Assembly (NCBI GenBank): GCA_038116915.1
Contig: JAYOEU010000005.1
Coordinates: 1-53,704, forward strand
Origin: JADHLJ01 sp038116915
Lineage (GTDB): Bacteria; Pseudomonadota; Alphaproteobacteria; Thalassobaculales; Thalassobaculaceae
Length of the DNA stretch: 53,704 nucleotides
Direction of reading: 5' to 3'
Shown piece after piece: positions 1 to 7,554 of this stretch. How positions within the stretch are numbered: the first letter of the stretch is position 1; the number at the start of each line of letters is the position of its first letter. The position numbers and the translations under genes are program-made. Under the pieces are notes generated by a model, which saw nothing but the letters and a program-made list of their open reading frames with translations, searched no databases and had not been told where the DNA came from.

Positions 1-908
1 ACGGTGACGATGACATGCCCCGGTCCCATCTTTTCCGCAAGACGTATGGCGCCGGCGACATTGATGCCGGTGGAACCGCCCATGCACAGCCCCTCATGTT
101 GCAGCATGTCGAATATCAGCGGCAAGGCTTCCTCGTCGGGAATCTGGAACCAGTCGTCGACCTCGATGCCCTCAAGGTTCTTGGTAATTCGACCCTGACC
201 GATGCCTTCAGTGATCGAGTTGCCCTCTGATTTAAGCTCGCCGATGGCGTAGTGGTTGTAGATCGCCGAACCCATCGGGTCGGCGAGCCCGATTCGGATA
301 CCCTTGTTGCGTTCCTTCAGCGCCAGCGAGGCCCCGCCGAGGGTGCCGCCCGACCCAACCGAGCAGATGAAACCATCGACCTTGCCGCCCGTCTGCTCCC
401 AGATTTCCGGCCCCGTGGTTTCGTAATGGCCTTGGCGATTCGCGACATTGTCGAACTGATTCGCCCAGATCGCGCCGTTCGGCTCGGTCTTCGCCAGATC
501 TTCCGCGATCCGGCCGGAGAGACGCACATAGTTGTTCGGGTCCTTGTAGGGGACAGCCGGCACCAGACGCAGGTCAGCGCCGCAGAGCCGCAGCATGTCC
601 TTCTTTTCCTGGCTCTGGGTCTCGGGCATGACGATCACCGAGCGGTAGCCGAGCGCATTGCCGACGAGCGAAATCCCGATCCCCGTATTGCCGGCGGTTC
701 CCTCGACGATCACGCCGCCCGGTTTCAGTGCGCCGCGCGCCTCCGCGTCCCGGATGATCGCGAGCGCCGCCCGATCCTTGACCGAGCCGCCGGGATTGAG
801 AAACTCGGCTTTGCCCAGAATGGTGCAACCGGTTCGCTCCGAGGCGCCGGTCAGTTTGATCAGGGGAGTATTGCCGATAGCGCCGATAAAGCCGTCGCGG
901 AATTGCAT
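1..908 (-). CDS. cysK: Cysteine synthase A (O-acetylserine sulfhydrylase), 3' end cut by window edge
   Basis: Pyridoxal-phosphate enzyme that makes L-cysteine from O-acetylserine and sulfide in the cytoplasm. The reading frame starts at the ATG complementary to 906-908 (protein begins MQFRDGFIGAIGNTPLIKL) and stays open to the window edge, giving about 302 residues of a family normally 310-340 long, so only the C-terminus is missing. Visible landmarks are the N-terminal IGNTPL motif, the PLP-lysine motif NPGGSVKDRAA, the substrate loop EGTAGNTGIG, the SVGSGGTLGG phosphate-binding loop and MGGSTGIN. It lies downstream of the GNAT gene on the same strand, 112 bp away. Family assignment is firm; CysK versus a CysK-like cystathionine beta-synthase subtype is less certain. 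Confidence 0.93.
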   Translation of the reverse strand, partial: MQFRDGFIGAIGNTPLIKLTGASERTGCTILGKAEFLNPGGSVKDRAALAIIRDAEARGALKPGGVIVEGTAGNTGIGISLVGNALGYRSVIVMPETQSQEKKDMLRLCGADLRLVPAVPYKDPNNYVRLSGRIAEDLAKTEPNGAIWANQFDNVANRQGHYETTGPEIWEQTGGKVDGFICSVGSGGTLGGASLALKERNKGIRIGLADPMGSAIYNHYAIGELKSEGNSITEGIGQGRITKNLEGIEVDDWFQIPDEEALPLIFDMLQHEGLCMGGSTGINVAGAIRLAEKMGPGHVIVT

Positions 909-1020
909 TGGGGTGTCCTCATGATCGTCTGGGGTGGGCGGTGACGGTGCAGCTTAAAGGCCTCTGACGATTGTATCTAGGGCGGATATTCGCGTCAGAT
1001 TATTGAAGTTAATTATGTCT

Positions 1021-1581
1021 CTAAGACCCGTTCTTAATGATCGACATTAGCCGGTCTTGGGTCAGTCGGTAGAAAATCTTGTCGCTCTTCAGGATCGGCC
1101 CCATGCCTTCATAGAACCGCGCGGCCTTGCTGTTCCACGGATCGGCTGTCCAGTCGATCTGGCCGACATTGCGGTCTCGGGCGTGCCGCGCCAACGCCTG
1201 CATCAAGGCGCTGCCGGCGCCGGAGCCCCTGGCCTTGCGGGCAACGAACAGATCTTGGATGAAAATGCTTTGCTGACAGGTGGCGAGTGCGAAGATTTCC
1301 GAGAATGCCAGGAATCCGATCGCTTCCGTTCCCGAGATTGCCAGCAGGACCGTCAGCCCGGATCGCTCCCCGAAGGCGCAATTGGCGATCGCGTGGGTCA
1401 GGTACGAGCGCTGGTAACGTGACGGCAGTCCGTAGAAGGCCAGCAATTCCTGGGACAGCCGTCCGAGCGCCTCCGCGTCATCGGCGGTGGCGAGACGGAT
1501 CTCCAGCGCGGTTTCCGGCGCGCTGTCCGGGTTTCGACGCGCCGGGCTTTCCGAGCCGGACGGGGGGAAGGCTGCTGACAT
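1021..1581 (-). CDS. GNAT family N-acetyltransferase
   Basis: Predicted acetyl-CoA-dependent acyltransferase of 186 residues. The open frame extends further upstream, but the ATG at 1581 (MSAAFPPSG) fits better: the upstream part is Arg/Cys/Pro-rich and unlike a protein N-terminus. The GNAT fold is visible as a beta1 segment (LEIRLATADDAEALGRL), the central strand (IQDLFVARKARGSGAGSAL, containing the acetyl-CoA pyrophosphate loop in the variant form RKARGSGAGS) and the C-terminal DWTADPWNSKAARFYEGMG motif. The substrate cannot be told from sequence. It precedes the cysteine synthase gene on the same strand and is divergent from the CoA-transferase. Confidence 0.8.
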   Translation of the reverse strand: MSAAFPPSGSESPARRNPDSAPETALEIRLATADDAEALGRLSQELLAFYGLPSRYQRSYLTHAIANCAFGERSGLTVLLAISGTEAIGFLAFSEIFALATCQQSIFIQDLFVARKARGSGAGSALMQALARHARDRNVGQIDWTADPWNSKAARFYEGMGPILKSDKIFYRLTQDRLMSIIKNGS

Positions 1582-1724
1582 CGTGCTCCAGGATACGGTC
1601 CGGTGATCTTGACGATGGAGGCGGCACCGCGGGCTGTCAACGCCGCAGCACGGAAGCACGTGCTGCGACGCGGCAGCGGTTCAATGCTAAGATCAAGGCA
1701 GATATGTCTGTGGGAGATGCCGCG

Positions 1725-2888
1725 ATGACCGAGAAGCCCTTGGCGGGTATCCGGGTCCTCGATCTGGGGCAGGGCGTTGCGGCGCCCTATTGCGGGCTTT
1801 TGCTCGCCCAGTATGGCGCCGAGGTGATAAAGGTCGAACCGATCGGTGGAGACTGGATGCGAGGCCTAGGCGAGGCGCGGGGTGAGCACACTGCCTACTC
1901 GATCACCTATAATTTCGGCAAACGCGGAATCGCGCTGGATCTTAAGGATCCGCGCGGCCTCGAAATCACCCGCCGGATCGCGGCACGCTCAGACGTTGTG
2001 CTGGAAAATTTCCGCCCCGGCGTCGTCGATCGCCTTGGCATCGGGTTCGAGGACGTGAAGGCGCTGAACCCGAAAGTGCTCTATGTCTCGGTCAGCGGGT
2101 TCGGCCAGACCGGCCCCTATGTGAAGCGACCGGGCTCGGACACGGTTCTGCAGGCCTTTTCAGGACTGGTTTCCATCAACAAGGACATGGAAGGCCGCCC
2201 GCACAAGGTCGGCACCACGATGGTGGATGCCTTGACCGGGATCTGCGCGTTTCAGGCGGTGTCCATGGCGCTGTTCGGCGGTGTCCGCGAAGCCCGCCTG
2301 CTGGACGTGAGCCTGTTGCAGTCGATCGCATTGCTGCTGACGCCGAACATCGCTGATTTTCACTTGAGCGGCGGACCGGTGCCGCCGTTGAACGCGCCCG
2401 CCGGAACCTACCGGACGCGCGACGGCTGGATCGCCGTCTCCCTGGTCAAGGAAGAAAACTTTCAGCAGCTTTGCAATGTTCTCGATCTGCCGGACCTTCC
2501 CAAGGATGCCAGGTTCGGCAGTTTTCAGAAACGTGCCGAGCATTTGCCCGCCCTCATCGAAATCCTGCAGGAACGGTTTCTCACCGAGACGACCGAGGTC
2601 TGGGCGGAGCGATGCGGCAAAGCCGGCATTCTCGCGAATCCGGTCAACGACTTCGGCAACTGGCTGGCAGATCCGCAGGTTCGCGAATCCAGGGCCTATG
2701 ATATGCTGAATCAACCCGGCGTCGGAGACGTGCCGATGCCTNNNNNNNNNNACATTGCCTTCGAGGGCATATCCCCGCAGATCGGCGGCGACAGCGAGGC
2801 GGTGCTTTCGGACCATGGCTACGGCGCCGACGAGATTGCGGTACTACTTCGCGATGGTGTCATTCGCGTGCCGGATGCGACGGCGTGA
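1725..2888 (+). CDS. Class III (CaiB/BaiF family) CoA-transferase, interrupted by assembly gap
   Basis: Moves CoA between carboxylic acids. About 387 residues if the 10 Ns are true length. The start is ATG 1725 with GGGAG at 1712-1716; a second in-frame ATG lies 21 bp upstream. Family landmarks are GIRVLDLGQGVAAPYCGLLLAQYGAEV split over the N-terminus, KRGIALDLKDPRG, the ENFRPGV motif and the catalytic-Asp region SGFGQTGPY / KRPGSDTVLQA. The C-terminal hallmark region (VGDVPMP then ISPQIGGDSEAVLSD) is broken by Ns at 2742-2751. The frame resumes correctly after the gap, so the gene is probably intact in the organism with a few residues unknown. Substrate acid unknown. Confidence 0.88.
   Translation: MTEKPLAGIRVLDLGQGVAAPYCGLLLAQYGAEVIKVEPIGGDWMRGLGEARGEHTAYSITYNFGKRGIALDLKDPRGLEITRRIAARSDVVLENFRPGVVDRLGIGFEDVKALNPKVLYVSVSGFGQTGPYVKRPGSDTVLQAFSGLVSINKDMEGRPHKVGTTMVDALTGICAFQAVSMALFGGVREARLLDVSLLQSIALLLTPNIADFHLSGGPVPPLNAPAGTYRTRDGWIAVSLVKEENFQQLCNVLDLPDLPKDARFGSFQKRAEHLPALIEILQERFLTETTEVWAERCGKAGILANPVNDFGNWLADPQVRESRAYDMLNQPGVGDVPMPXXXXIAFEGISPQIGGDSEAVLSDHGYGADEIAVLLRDGVIRVPDATA
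2742..2751. other. Assembly gap (10 N)
   Basis: Ten undefined bases within the CoA-transferase gene. A round-number N run usually marks a scaffold join of unknown true length. The reading frame is the same on both sides, so any missing length would have to be 1 modulo 3. Confidence 0.98.
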
Positions 2889-2992
2889 CGCTTGTATTAG
2901 ACGATCCTCGGGTCTATGAATTTGCGATGTATCAGCGGTCACATGCTGCCCTTTTGGATTTCGGGGCCAAAGCCGGCGAAACAGTAACGAAA

Positions 2993-3012
2993 CGGCAGCA
3001 ACGGCGCTGCCG
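2993..3012 (+). promoter_or_regulatory. 7-bp hairpin just upstream of the ABC exporter ribosome-binding site
   Basis: CGGCAGC (2993-2999), loop AACGGC, GCTGCCG (3006-3012) is a perfect 7-bp stem ending 10 nt before the AAGGA ribosome-binding site (3023-3027) of the ATG at 3035. It could end transcription from the CoA-transferase (no T-tract is present) or affect ribosome access to the exporter mRNA. It may be incidental in G+C-rich DNA. Confidence 0.3.
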
Positions 3013-3034
3013 AAAAGGCGGCAAGGACTAGTCG

Positions 3035-4828
3035 ATGGCTGCAAGCTCTCAGGAAAAAGCGAACACATTGCCCGCGGACAGTCAGGATCTGCTCGGCGAT
3101 CTCCTGAGGGCCTCAAAGGGCGCGATGATAGCCGGATTGGTGTTCAGCTTCATTGTGAATATGGCGATCCTGGTTATGCCATTCTACATGTACAACCTTT
3201 TCCTTCGGGTTCTTCCCACGGAAAATTTTACTACTCTCTATATGCTTCTGATGGTCGTGGTTTGGGTTCTCGGGGCATCGATACTCGTCGAACACGCGCG
3301 AACTGTCCTATTGGGAAAAGTTTCACAATGGATCGACCGGCAGATCGGTGAGCGGCTTTTCATGATCTCACTTGAAAAGTCCGTGCCCCGGGGCGCCGGA
3401 GCGGAAACCTCACTGCTGGCGAAGCTCCAGTCCGTGCGTTTCTTCATTTCAAGCCCGCAAGTTTTTGTTGCCGCGGATGCCGTTTGGGTACCGATATTCG
3501 TCGCGGTGCTGTTTGCCATGAATTTTCAAATCGGATTGACGGCATTATTTGTTGTGATGACGGCGGTCGGGTTGGCGGTCGGCAAGCGAATTGCGACGGA
3601 CCGCGTGCTCGCCGATGCCGGTCGGGCGGCGACAAAAGCTCAAGGGCTAGCGGGCATGGCGGTTCGGAACGCCGAGACGATCGAAACCTTGGGGATGTCA
3701 AACCGGGTCATTGAAGGCTGGCACAGGTTCAACGACAGGGCCTTGGAACTGCAGGCGATGGCAAGCCGCCGCTCCGGGATCTTCCAAGCCTTGGTGAAGT
3801 TCGTGCGCATGGGATCGATGGCCGCGATCATGACCGTCGCGATGATGCAGATCTTCAGTGAAGATTCCCGAATGGCCCCGGGTCTGATGATGGCTTCGAT
3901 GCTCTTGGTCATGCGTTGCGTCATGCCGCTCGAAATCCTCGTCAACAGCTGGGATAATTTGGTCGAATCCTTCCGGTCGATTGCGTTTCTTAGGCGTGCC
4001 TTGCGGGAAGGATCGAGCGGCTGGACCGAAGGTGTCACGCCGCCGGATCCCACGGGGCATTTGGGTGTGCGGGATTTAGTATATGATCCTCCCGAAGCGT
4101 CCCGGGTGATCTTGAATCGCGTCGCCTTTCAACTCCAGCCAGGTGACTCATTGGCGATACTCGGACCAACCGCGTCCGGAAAGTCCTCCTTAGCGCGAAT
4201 GCTCGTGGGCATTGAAGCACCGACCTCCGGCGATGTCCGGCTAGATGGGACGGTGCTTCACGCCTGGGAGGAGACAAACCGGGGTCTGCATATAGGGTAT
4301 CTGCCCCAGCACGTTCAGTTGTTGACCGGAACCGTGTTCGAAAATATCTCGCGGTTCTCGGAGGGTGCGACCGAAGAGGAAGTGTGGCGCGCGGCTGATT
4401 GCGCAGGTGTGCGGGCCGTGATCGAGGGTTTGCCGAACGGGCTTTACACCGAGGTTGGCTTGGACGGCGGATTCCTCTCCGGCGGTCAGAAGCAGCGCGT
4501 CGGGTTGGCGCGAGCGGTCTACGGTAACGTCAAATTAGTGGTTCTCGACGAACCCAATGCCCACCTGGACGCCGCGGGGGAACAGGCACTGCACGACGCA
4601 TTGGTTGTGCTGAAGGAGCGAGGGGTGACGGTCATCGTCATTCTGCACCGTCCGAATATACTTTCCGTCGTGGACTACATCATGGTCATGCGCGACGGCG
4701 GCATTCAGAAATTCGCGCCGCGCGACGAGATGTTGCCGCTGATCGGCATCGTGCCTCCGAAACAAGTCGAACACGATCCCGCCGCGAAGCCTGGCCCACA
4801 GCCAAAACGCGCGGAAACCGCAACCTGA
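3035..4828 (+). CDS. Type I secretion-type ABC exporter (permease/ATPase fusion, PrtD-like)
   Basis: Inner-membrane half-transporter of 597 residues in the PrtD/HlyB-related class that energises type I protein export. The ATG at 3035 has AAGGA 7 nt upstream. Residues ~30-330 form the transmembrane domain, with clear hydrophobic segments near 32-55, 66-85, 145-175 and 270-300. The ATPase domain follows: Walker A GPTASGKSS (~376-384), the ABC signature LSGGQKQR (~480), Walker B LVVLDEPNAHLD (~501-512) and the switch histidine in VILHRP. There is no N-terminal C39 peptidase-like domain. No HlyD-type adaptor, TolC or RTX protein lies in the window, so the partners must be elsewhere or the cargo is unusual. 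It ends 155 bp before the dehydrogenase. Confidence 0.88.
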   Translation: MAASSQEKANTLPADSQDLLGDLLRASKGAMIAGLVFSFIVNMAILVMPFYMYNLFLRVLPTENFTTLYMLLMVVVWVLGASILVEHARTVLLGKVSQWIDRQIGERLFMISLEKSVPRGAGAETSLLAKLQSVRFFISSPQVFVAADAVWVPIFVAVLFAMNFQIGLTALFVVMTAVGLAVGKRIATDRVLADAGRAATKAQGLAGMAVRNAETIETLGMSNRVIEGWHRFNDRALELQAMASRRSGIFQALVKFVRMGSMAAIMTVAMMQIFSEDSRMAPGLMMASMLLVMRCVMPLEILVNSWDNLVESFRSIAFLRRALREGSSGWTEGVTPPDPTGHLGVRDLVYDPPEASRVILNRVAFQLQPGDSLAILGPTASGKSSLARMLVGIEAPTSGDVRLDGTVLHAWEETNRGLHIGYLPQHVQLLTGTVFENISRFSEGATEEEVWRAADCAGVRAVIEGLPNGLYTEVGLDGGFLSGGQKQRVGLARAVYGNVKLVVLDEPNAHLDAAGEQALHDALVVLKERGVTVIVILHRPNILSVVDYIMVMRDGGIQKFAPRDEMLPLIGIVPPKQVEHDPAAKPGPQPKRAETAT

Positions 4829-4983
4829 CGGATAGTTCCCGGCGACATTCGCCCTCCGATCCGCATATGTGATCGACTGAGCCGGTCAGTTGGTACTGGT
4901 ATCATTAACGTTAAATTCCATTGAAAATGACGCGCTGGCGCAAAGCCGCCCGCGGACGAATTGCGCCTGTATGGGAGATGCAA

Positions 4984-5919
4984 ATGCGCGTCGGATTTAT
5001 TGGCCTCGGAACGATGGGAGCCGGCATGGCCGGCAATCTTGCCAAGGCGGGAAACGAGTTGGTTGTCCACGATATGAACCGGGCGGCAGCTGAGCCGTTT
5101 CTTTCGAACCGGGCGGTCTGGGCTGATTCCCCGAAAGCGGTCGCCGAACAAGTGGACGTCGTTTTCCTTTCGCTTCCCGGACCACCGGAAGTCCGGGCCG
5201 TGGCGACCGGTCTCGATGGATTGATCGAGGGACTGCGCCCGGGTGGCGCGGTATTCGATCTTTCGACCAACTCACCGACGGCGGTGCGGGAACTTCACGC
5301 CGCATTCGCCGCGAAGGGATTTGAATTTCTCGACGCCCCGGTCAGCGGCGGGCCCGCGGGCGCACATTCCGGCAAGCTTGCGCTTTGGGTCGGTGGTGAC
5401 AAGGCGGTTTTCGAAAAATACAAGCCCCAGCTAGACGCCATGGGCGATCAGGCGGCCTACATCGGAGCGATCGGAGCGGGTTCGATCGCGAAGCTGGTCC
5501 ATAATTGTGCCGGCTATACGGTTCAGGCGGCGCTCGGCGAGGTCTTTACCATGGGTATCAAGGCCGGAGTCGAACCATTGGACCTGTGGGAGGCGGTGCG
5601 TCAGGGCGTGCTCGGCAGACGCCGTACATTTGACGGTCTGATCGCACAGTTCCTGCCAGGAAAATACGAGCCCGCGGCCTTCGCTTTGCGGTTGGCCCAT
5701 AAGGACGTTTCCCTGGCTACGGCTTTGGGACGCGAGATGGGCGTGCCGATGCGCATCGCGAACCTGACGCTCGAGGAGATGACGGAAGCGCTTAACCGAG
5801 GGTGGGGGAATATGGATTCCCGCGTCTCTCTGAAACTTCAGTTGGAGCGTTCGGGCGTGCAAGTCGCGGTCGACCCGGCGAGACTCAAGGCGGCCTTGGA
5901 GCGCGACCCTCCCATTTGA
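4984..5919 (+). CDS. Beta-hydroxyacid dehydrogenase (3-hydroxyisobutyrate dehydrogenase family)
   Basis: NAD(P)-dependent oxidoreductase of 311 residues. The start ATG 4984 is preceded by GGGAG (4973-4977); the frame also reaches back to 4921 but without a site. Landmarks: Rossmann loop VGFIGLGTMGAGMAGNLAKAG split at the N-terminus, the family signature DAPVSGGPAGAHSGKLALWVG and the catalytic-lysine helix GAGSIAKLVHN. The C-terminal all-alpha domain is complete. Members oxidise or reduce 3-hydroxyisobutyrate, tartronate semialdehyde, glyoxylate and related acids; which one applies here cannot be read from sequence. It separates the ABC exporter from the outer-membrane translocator, all on the same strand. 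Confidence 0.88.
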   Translation: MRVGFIGLGTMGAGMAGNLAKAGNELVVHDMNRAAAEPFLSNRAVWADSPKAVAEQVDVVFLSLPGPPEVRAVATGLDGLIEGLRPGGAVFDLSTNSPTAVRELHAAFAAKGFEFLDAPVSGGPAGAHSGKLALWVGGDKAVFEKYKPQLDAMGDQAAYIGAIGAGSIAKLVHNCAGYTVQAALGEVFTMGIKAGVEPLDLWEAVRQGVLGRRRTFDGLIAQFLPGKYEPAAFALRLAHKDVSLATALGREMGVPMRIANLTLEEMTEALNRGWGNMDSRVSLKLQLERSGVQVAVDPARLKAALERDPPI

Positions 5920-5996
5920 GATCGATTTCACCACTTCGGACTGTTTGTAAGCGAAGCTCGTAAGGTCATCACAACACATCACTCGACGATGTAATC

Positions 5997-7496
5997 ATGT
6001 CACACGTCGATACAAAAAGGTATAATATAGCTGCGGTATCAATGAGGAACCGCGTCGGGGAAGTATTGACCAAGGGGGCTCATATAAACGGGATTCTAAA
6101 TCCGCCAGGTATTTCGGCAGGCGCCGATAGATCAATCCGCTTTCGAATTCGTCCTTTTCTGCTTTTTGGACTGCTGTGCGTCACTTTGTGGATCAAAACG
6201 ACGCCCGAGGCGTTCGCCCAAAATCAGAACTCTTCCCCCCCAAGCGGACTTGAAGAGCAGTACGATCGCGCATTCCAGGAAATGTTCGCAGATCCGGCCA
6301 ACCTGGACAAAGCCTTCGAATACGCTCGCCTGGCAATTTTGATGCAGGATTTCGAGGGCGCGATCTCGACCTTGGAACGCATGCTCCTGATCAACGCGGA
6401 TCTGCCCCGAGTCCGCATGGAACTTGGGGTTTTGTATTACAGGCTCAGTTCCTTCGATGTCGCGAAGGGATATTTGCAGGAAGTGCTTGCAGAAAAGGAT
6501 TTGCCGTCGGTTGTAGCCGAACGTGCCCAAGAATTCTTGAAGCGGATCGATGAACAAACCTCGCCGCACAAGATAACGGGCGTCTTGTTCGCGGGACTGC
6601 GCCATCAGAGCAATGCGAACGCGGGGCCGAGCACCACGCGTGTCCGGGTTCTGGGGCTTGATATCGACCTTGATTCGACTTTCACCAATCAACCGGATTT
6701 CGACACTTTTGAAACGCTCCGGCTTACGCACAGTTATGACTTGGGTGTCGAACCGAGAGTCGAGATCGAGAGTGAGCTGATTCTCTATCAAGCCAATCAG
6801 GCGACTCAGGACCAAGTCGACACGTCGCTGCTACAGGCAAAATCAGGGCCCCGCTTCACCGTCGATCCGGATATCGCGCGAGGGCTGGATGTCAGACCAT
6901 ATGTGCGTTGGGAAGTAGTCAATTTGGCGGATCGGCAGTATTACGTGGCCTTTGGCGGTGGCGCCGATGCTAATTATGTGCTTGGACCGCAAACCCGGCT
7001 GTCGGCGGACACGTACCTGGTTCAACGCAATCATAATATTACGGCTTCCAGCACGTCGCTGACAGATCTGGACGGTCTACGTGGTGGCATTTCAACCTCG
7101 CTGGCGCATGCATTGTCGCCAGCGTTGAGGGCAAATGCCGGCCTCGCCTTGCAACGGGAGGAAACCGACGCTCCGGGCCGCAGAAACTGGTCGGCGGAGG
7201 CATCGGCAGGATTGACGCAGGTGTTCTCCTCACCATTCCCGGAGCTTACCGGACCGTGGAGCCTGGGGGGCACGGTCCGCGTCTCGAAGACGGTTTATGA
7301 CGAGCCTAACGCCAGCATTGATCCCGCCGTTACCCGAGAGGACGATTCCTATTCCGGTCAACTTGTGGCTGGAATTCAGATCAATGCCTCGACCTCATTG
7401 GTGGCGACCGGGATCTACAAAAAGGTACGGTCCAACCTGGTGAACTTTTCGTATGACAACTGGACGTTTTCACTGGGCCTGGCCGTGCAGTTCTAG
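5997..7496 (+). CDS. Slam-type (DUF560/SlipAM, type XI secretion) outer-membrane protein: TPR domain plus beta-barrel
   Basis: Predicted outer-membrane translocator of 499 residues in the longest reading. A hydrophobic signal core lies at 53-66 and a likely cleavage site follows AFA (residue 74). Periplasmic tetratricopeptide-type helices follow (about 84-190; FADPANLDKAFEYARLAIL, GAISTLERMLLI, RVRMELGVLYYRL). After ITGVLFAGLRHQSNANAG, typical of the start of this barrel family, the protein alternates short beta strands to residue 499 and ends in a terminal Phe (LGLAVQF), the usual BamA-recognised signal. The true start is uncertain: no strong ribosome-binding site precedes ATG 5997 or ATG 6042, and 50 residues before the signal core is too long. 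Slam proteins move TbpB-like substrates to the surface, and the next gene encodes such a domain. Confidence 0.75.
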   Translation: MSHVDTKRYNIAAVSMRNRVGEVLTKGAHINGILNPPGISAGADRSIRFRIRPFLLFGLLCVTLWIKTTPEAFAQNQNSSPPSGLEEQYDRAFQEMFADPANLDKAFEYARLAILMQDFEGAISTLERMLLINADLPRVRMELGVLYYRLSSFDVAKGYLQEVLAEKDLPSVVAERAQEFLKRIDEQTSPHKITGVLFAGLRHQSNANAGPSTTRVRVLGLDIDLDSTFTNQPDFDTFETLRLTHSYDLGVEPRVEIESELILYQANQATQDQVDTSLLQAKSGPRFTVDPDIARGLDVRPYVRWEVVNLADRQYYVAFGGGADANYVLGPQTRLSADTYLVQRNHNITASSTSLTDLDGLRGGISTSLAHALSPALRANAGLALQREETDAPGRRNWSAEASAGLTQVFSSPFPELTGPWSLGGTVRVSKTVYDEPNASIDPAVTREDDSYSGQLVAGIQINASTSLVATGIYKKVRSNLVNFSYDNWTFSLGLAVQF

Positions 7497-7554
7497 CCGG
7501 TTCCCCGTGACAGGCCACGCATTCAGGCGCGGCTTCATCGATGGAGAAAAGCGA

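Noticed and set aside
4905..4914. Palindrome TTAACGTTAA before the dehydrogenase gene
   Set aside because: Only 10 bp, single copy; no regulator or second site to support an operator.
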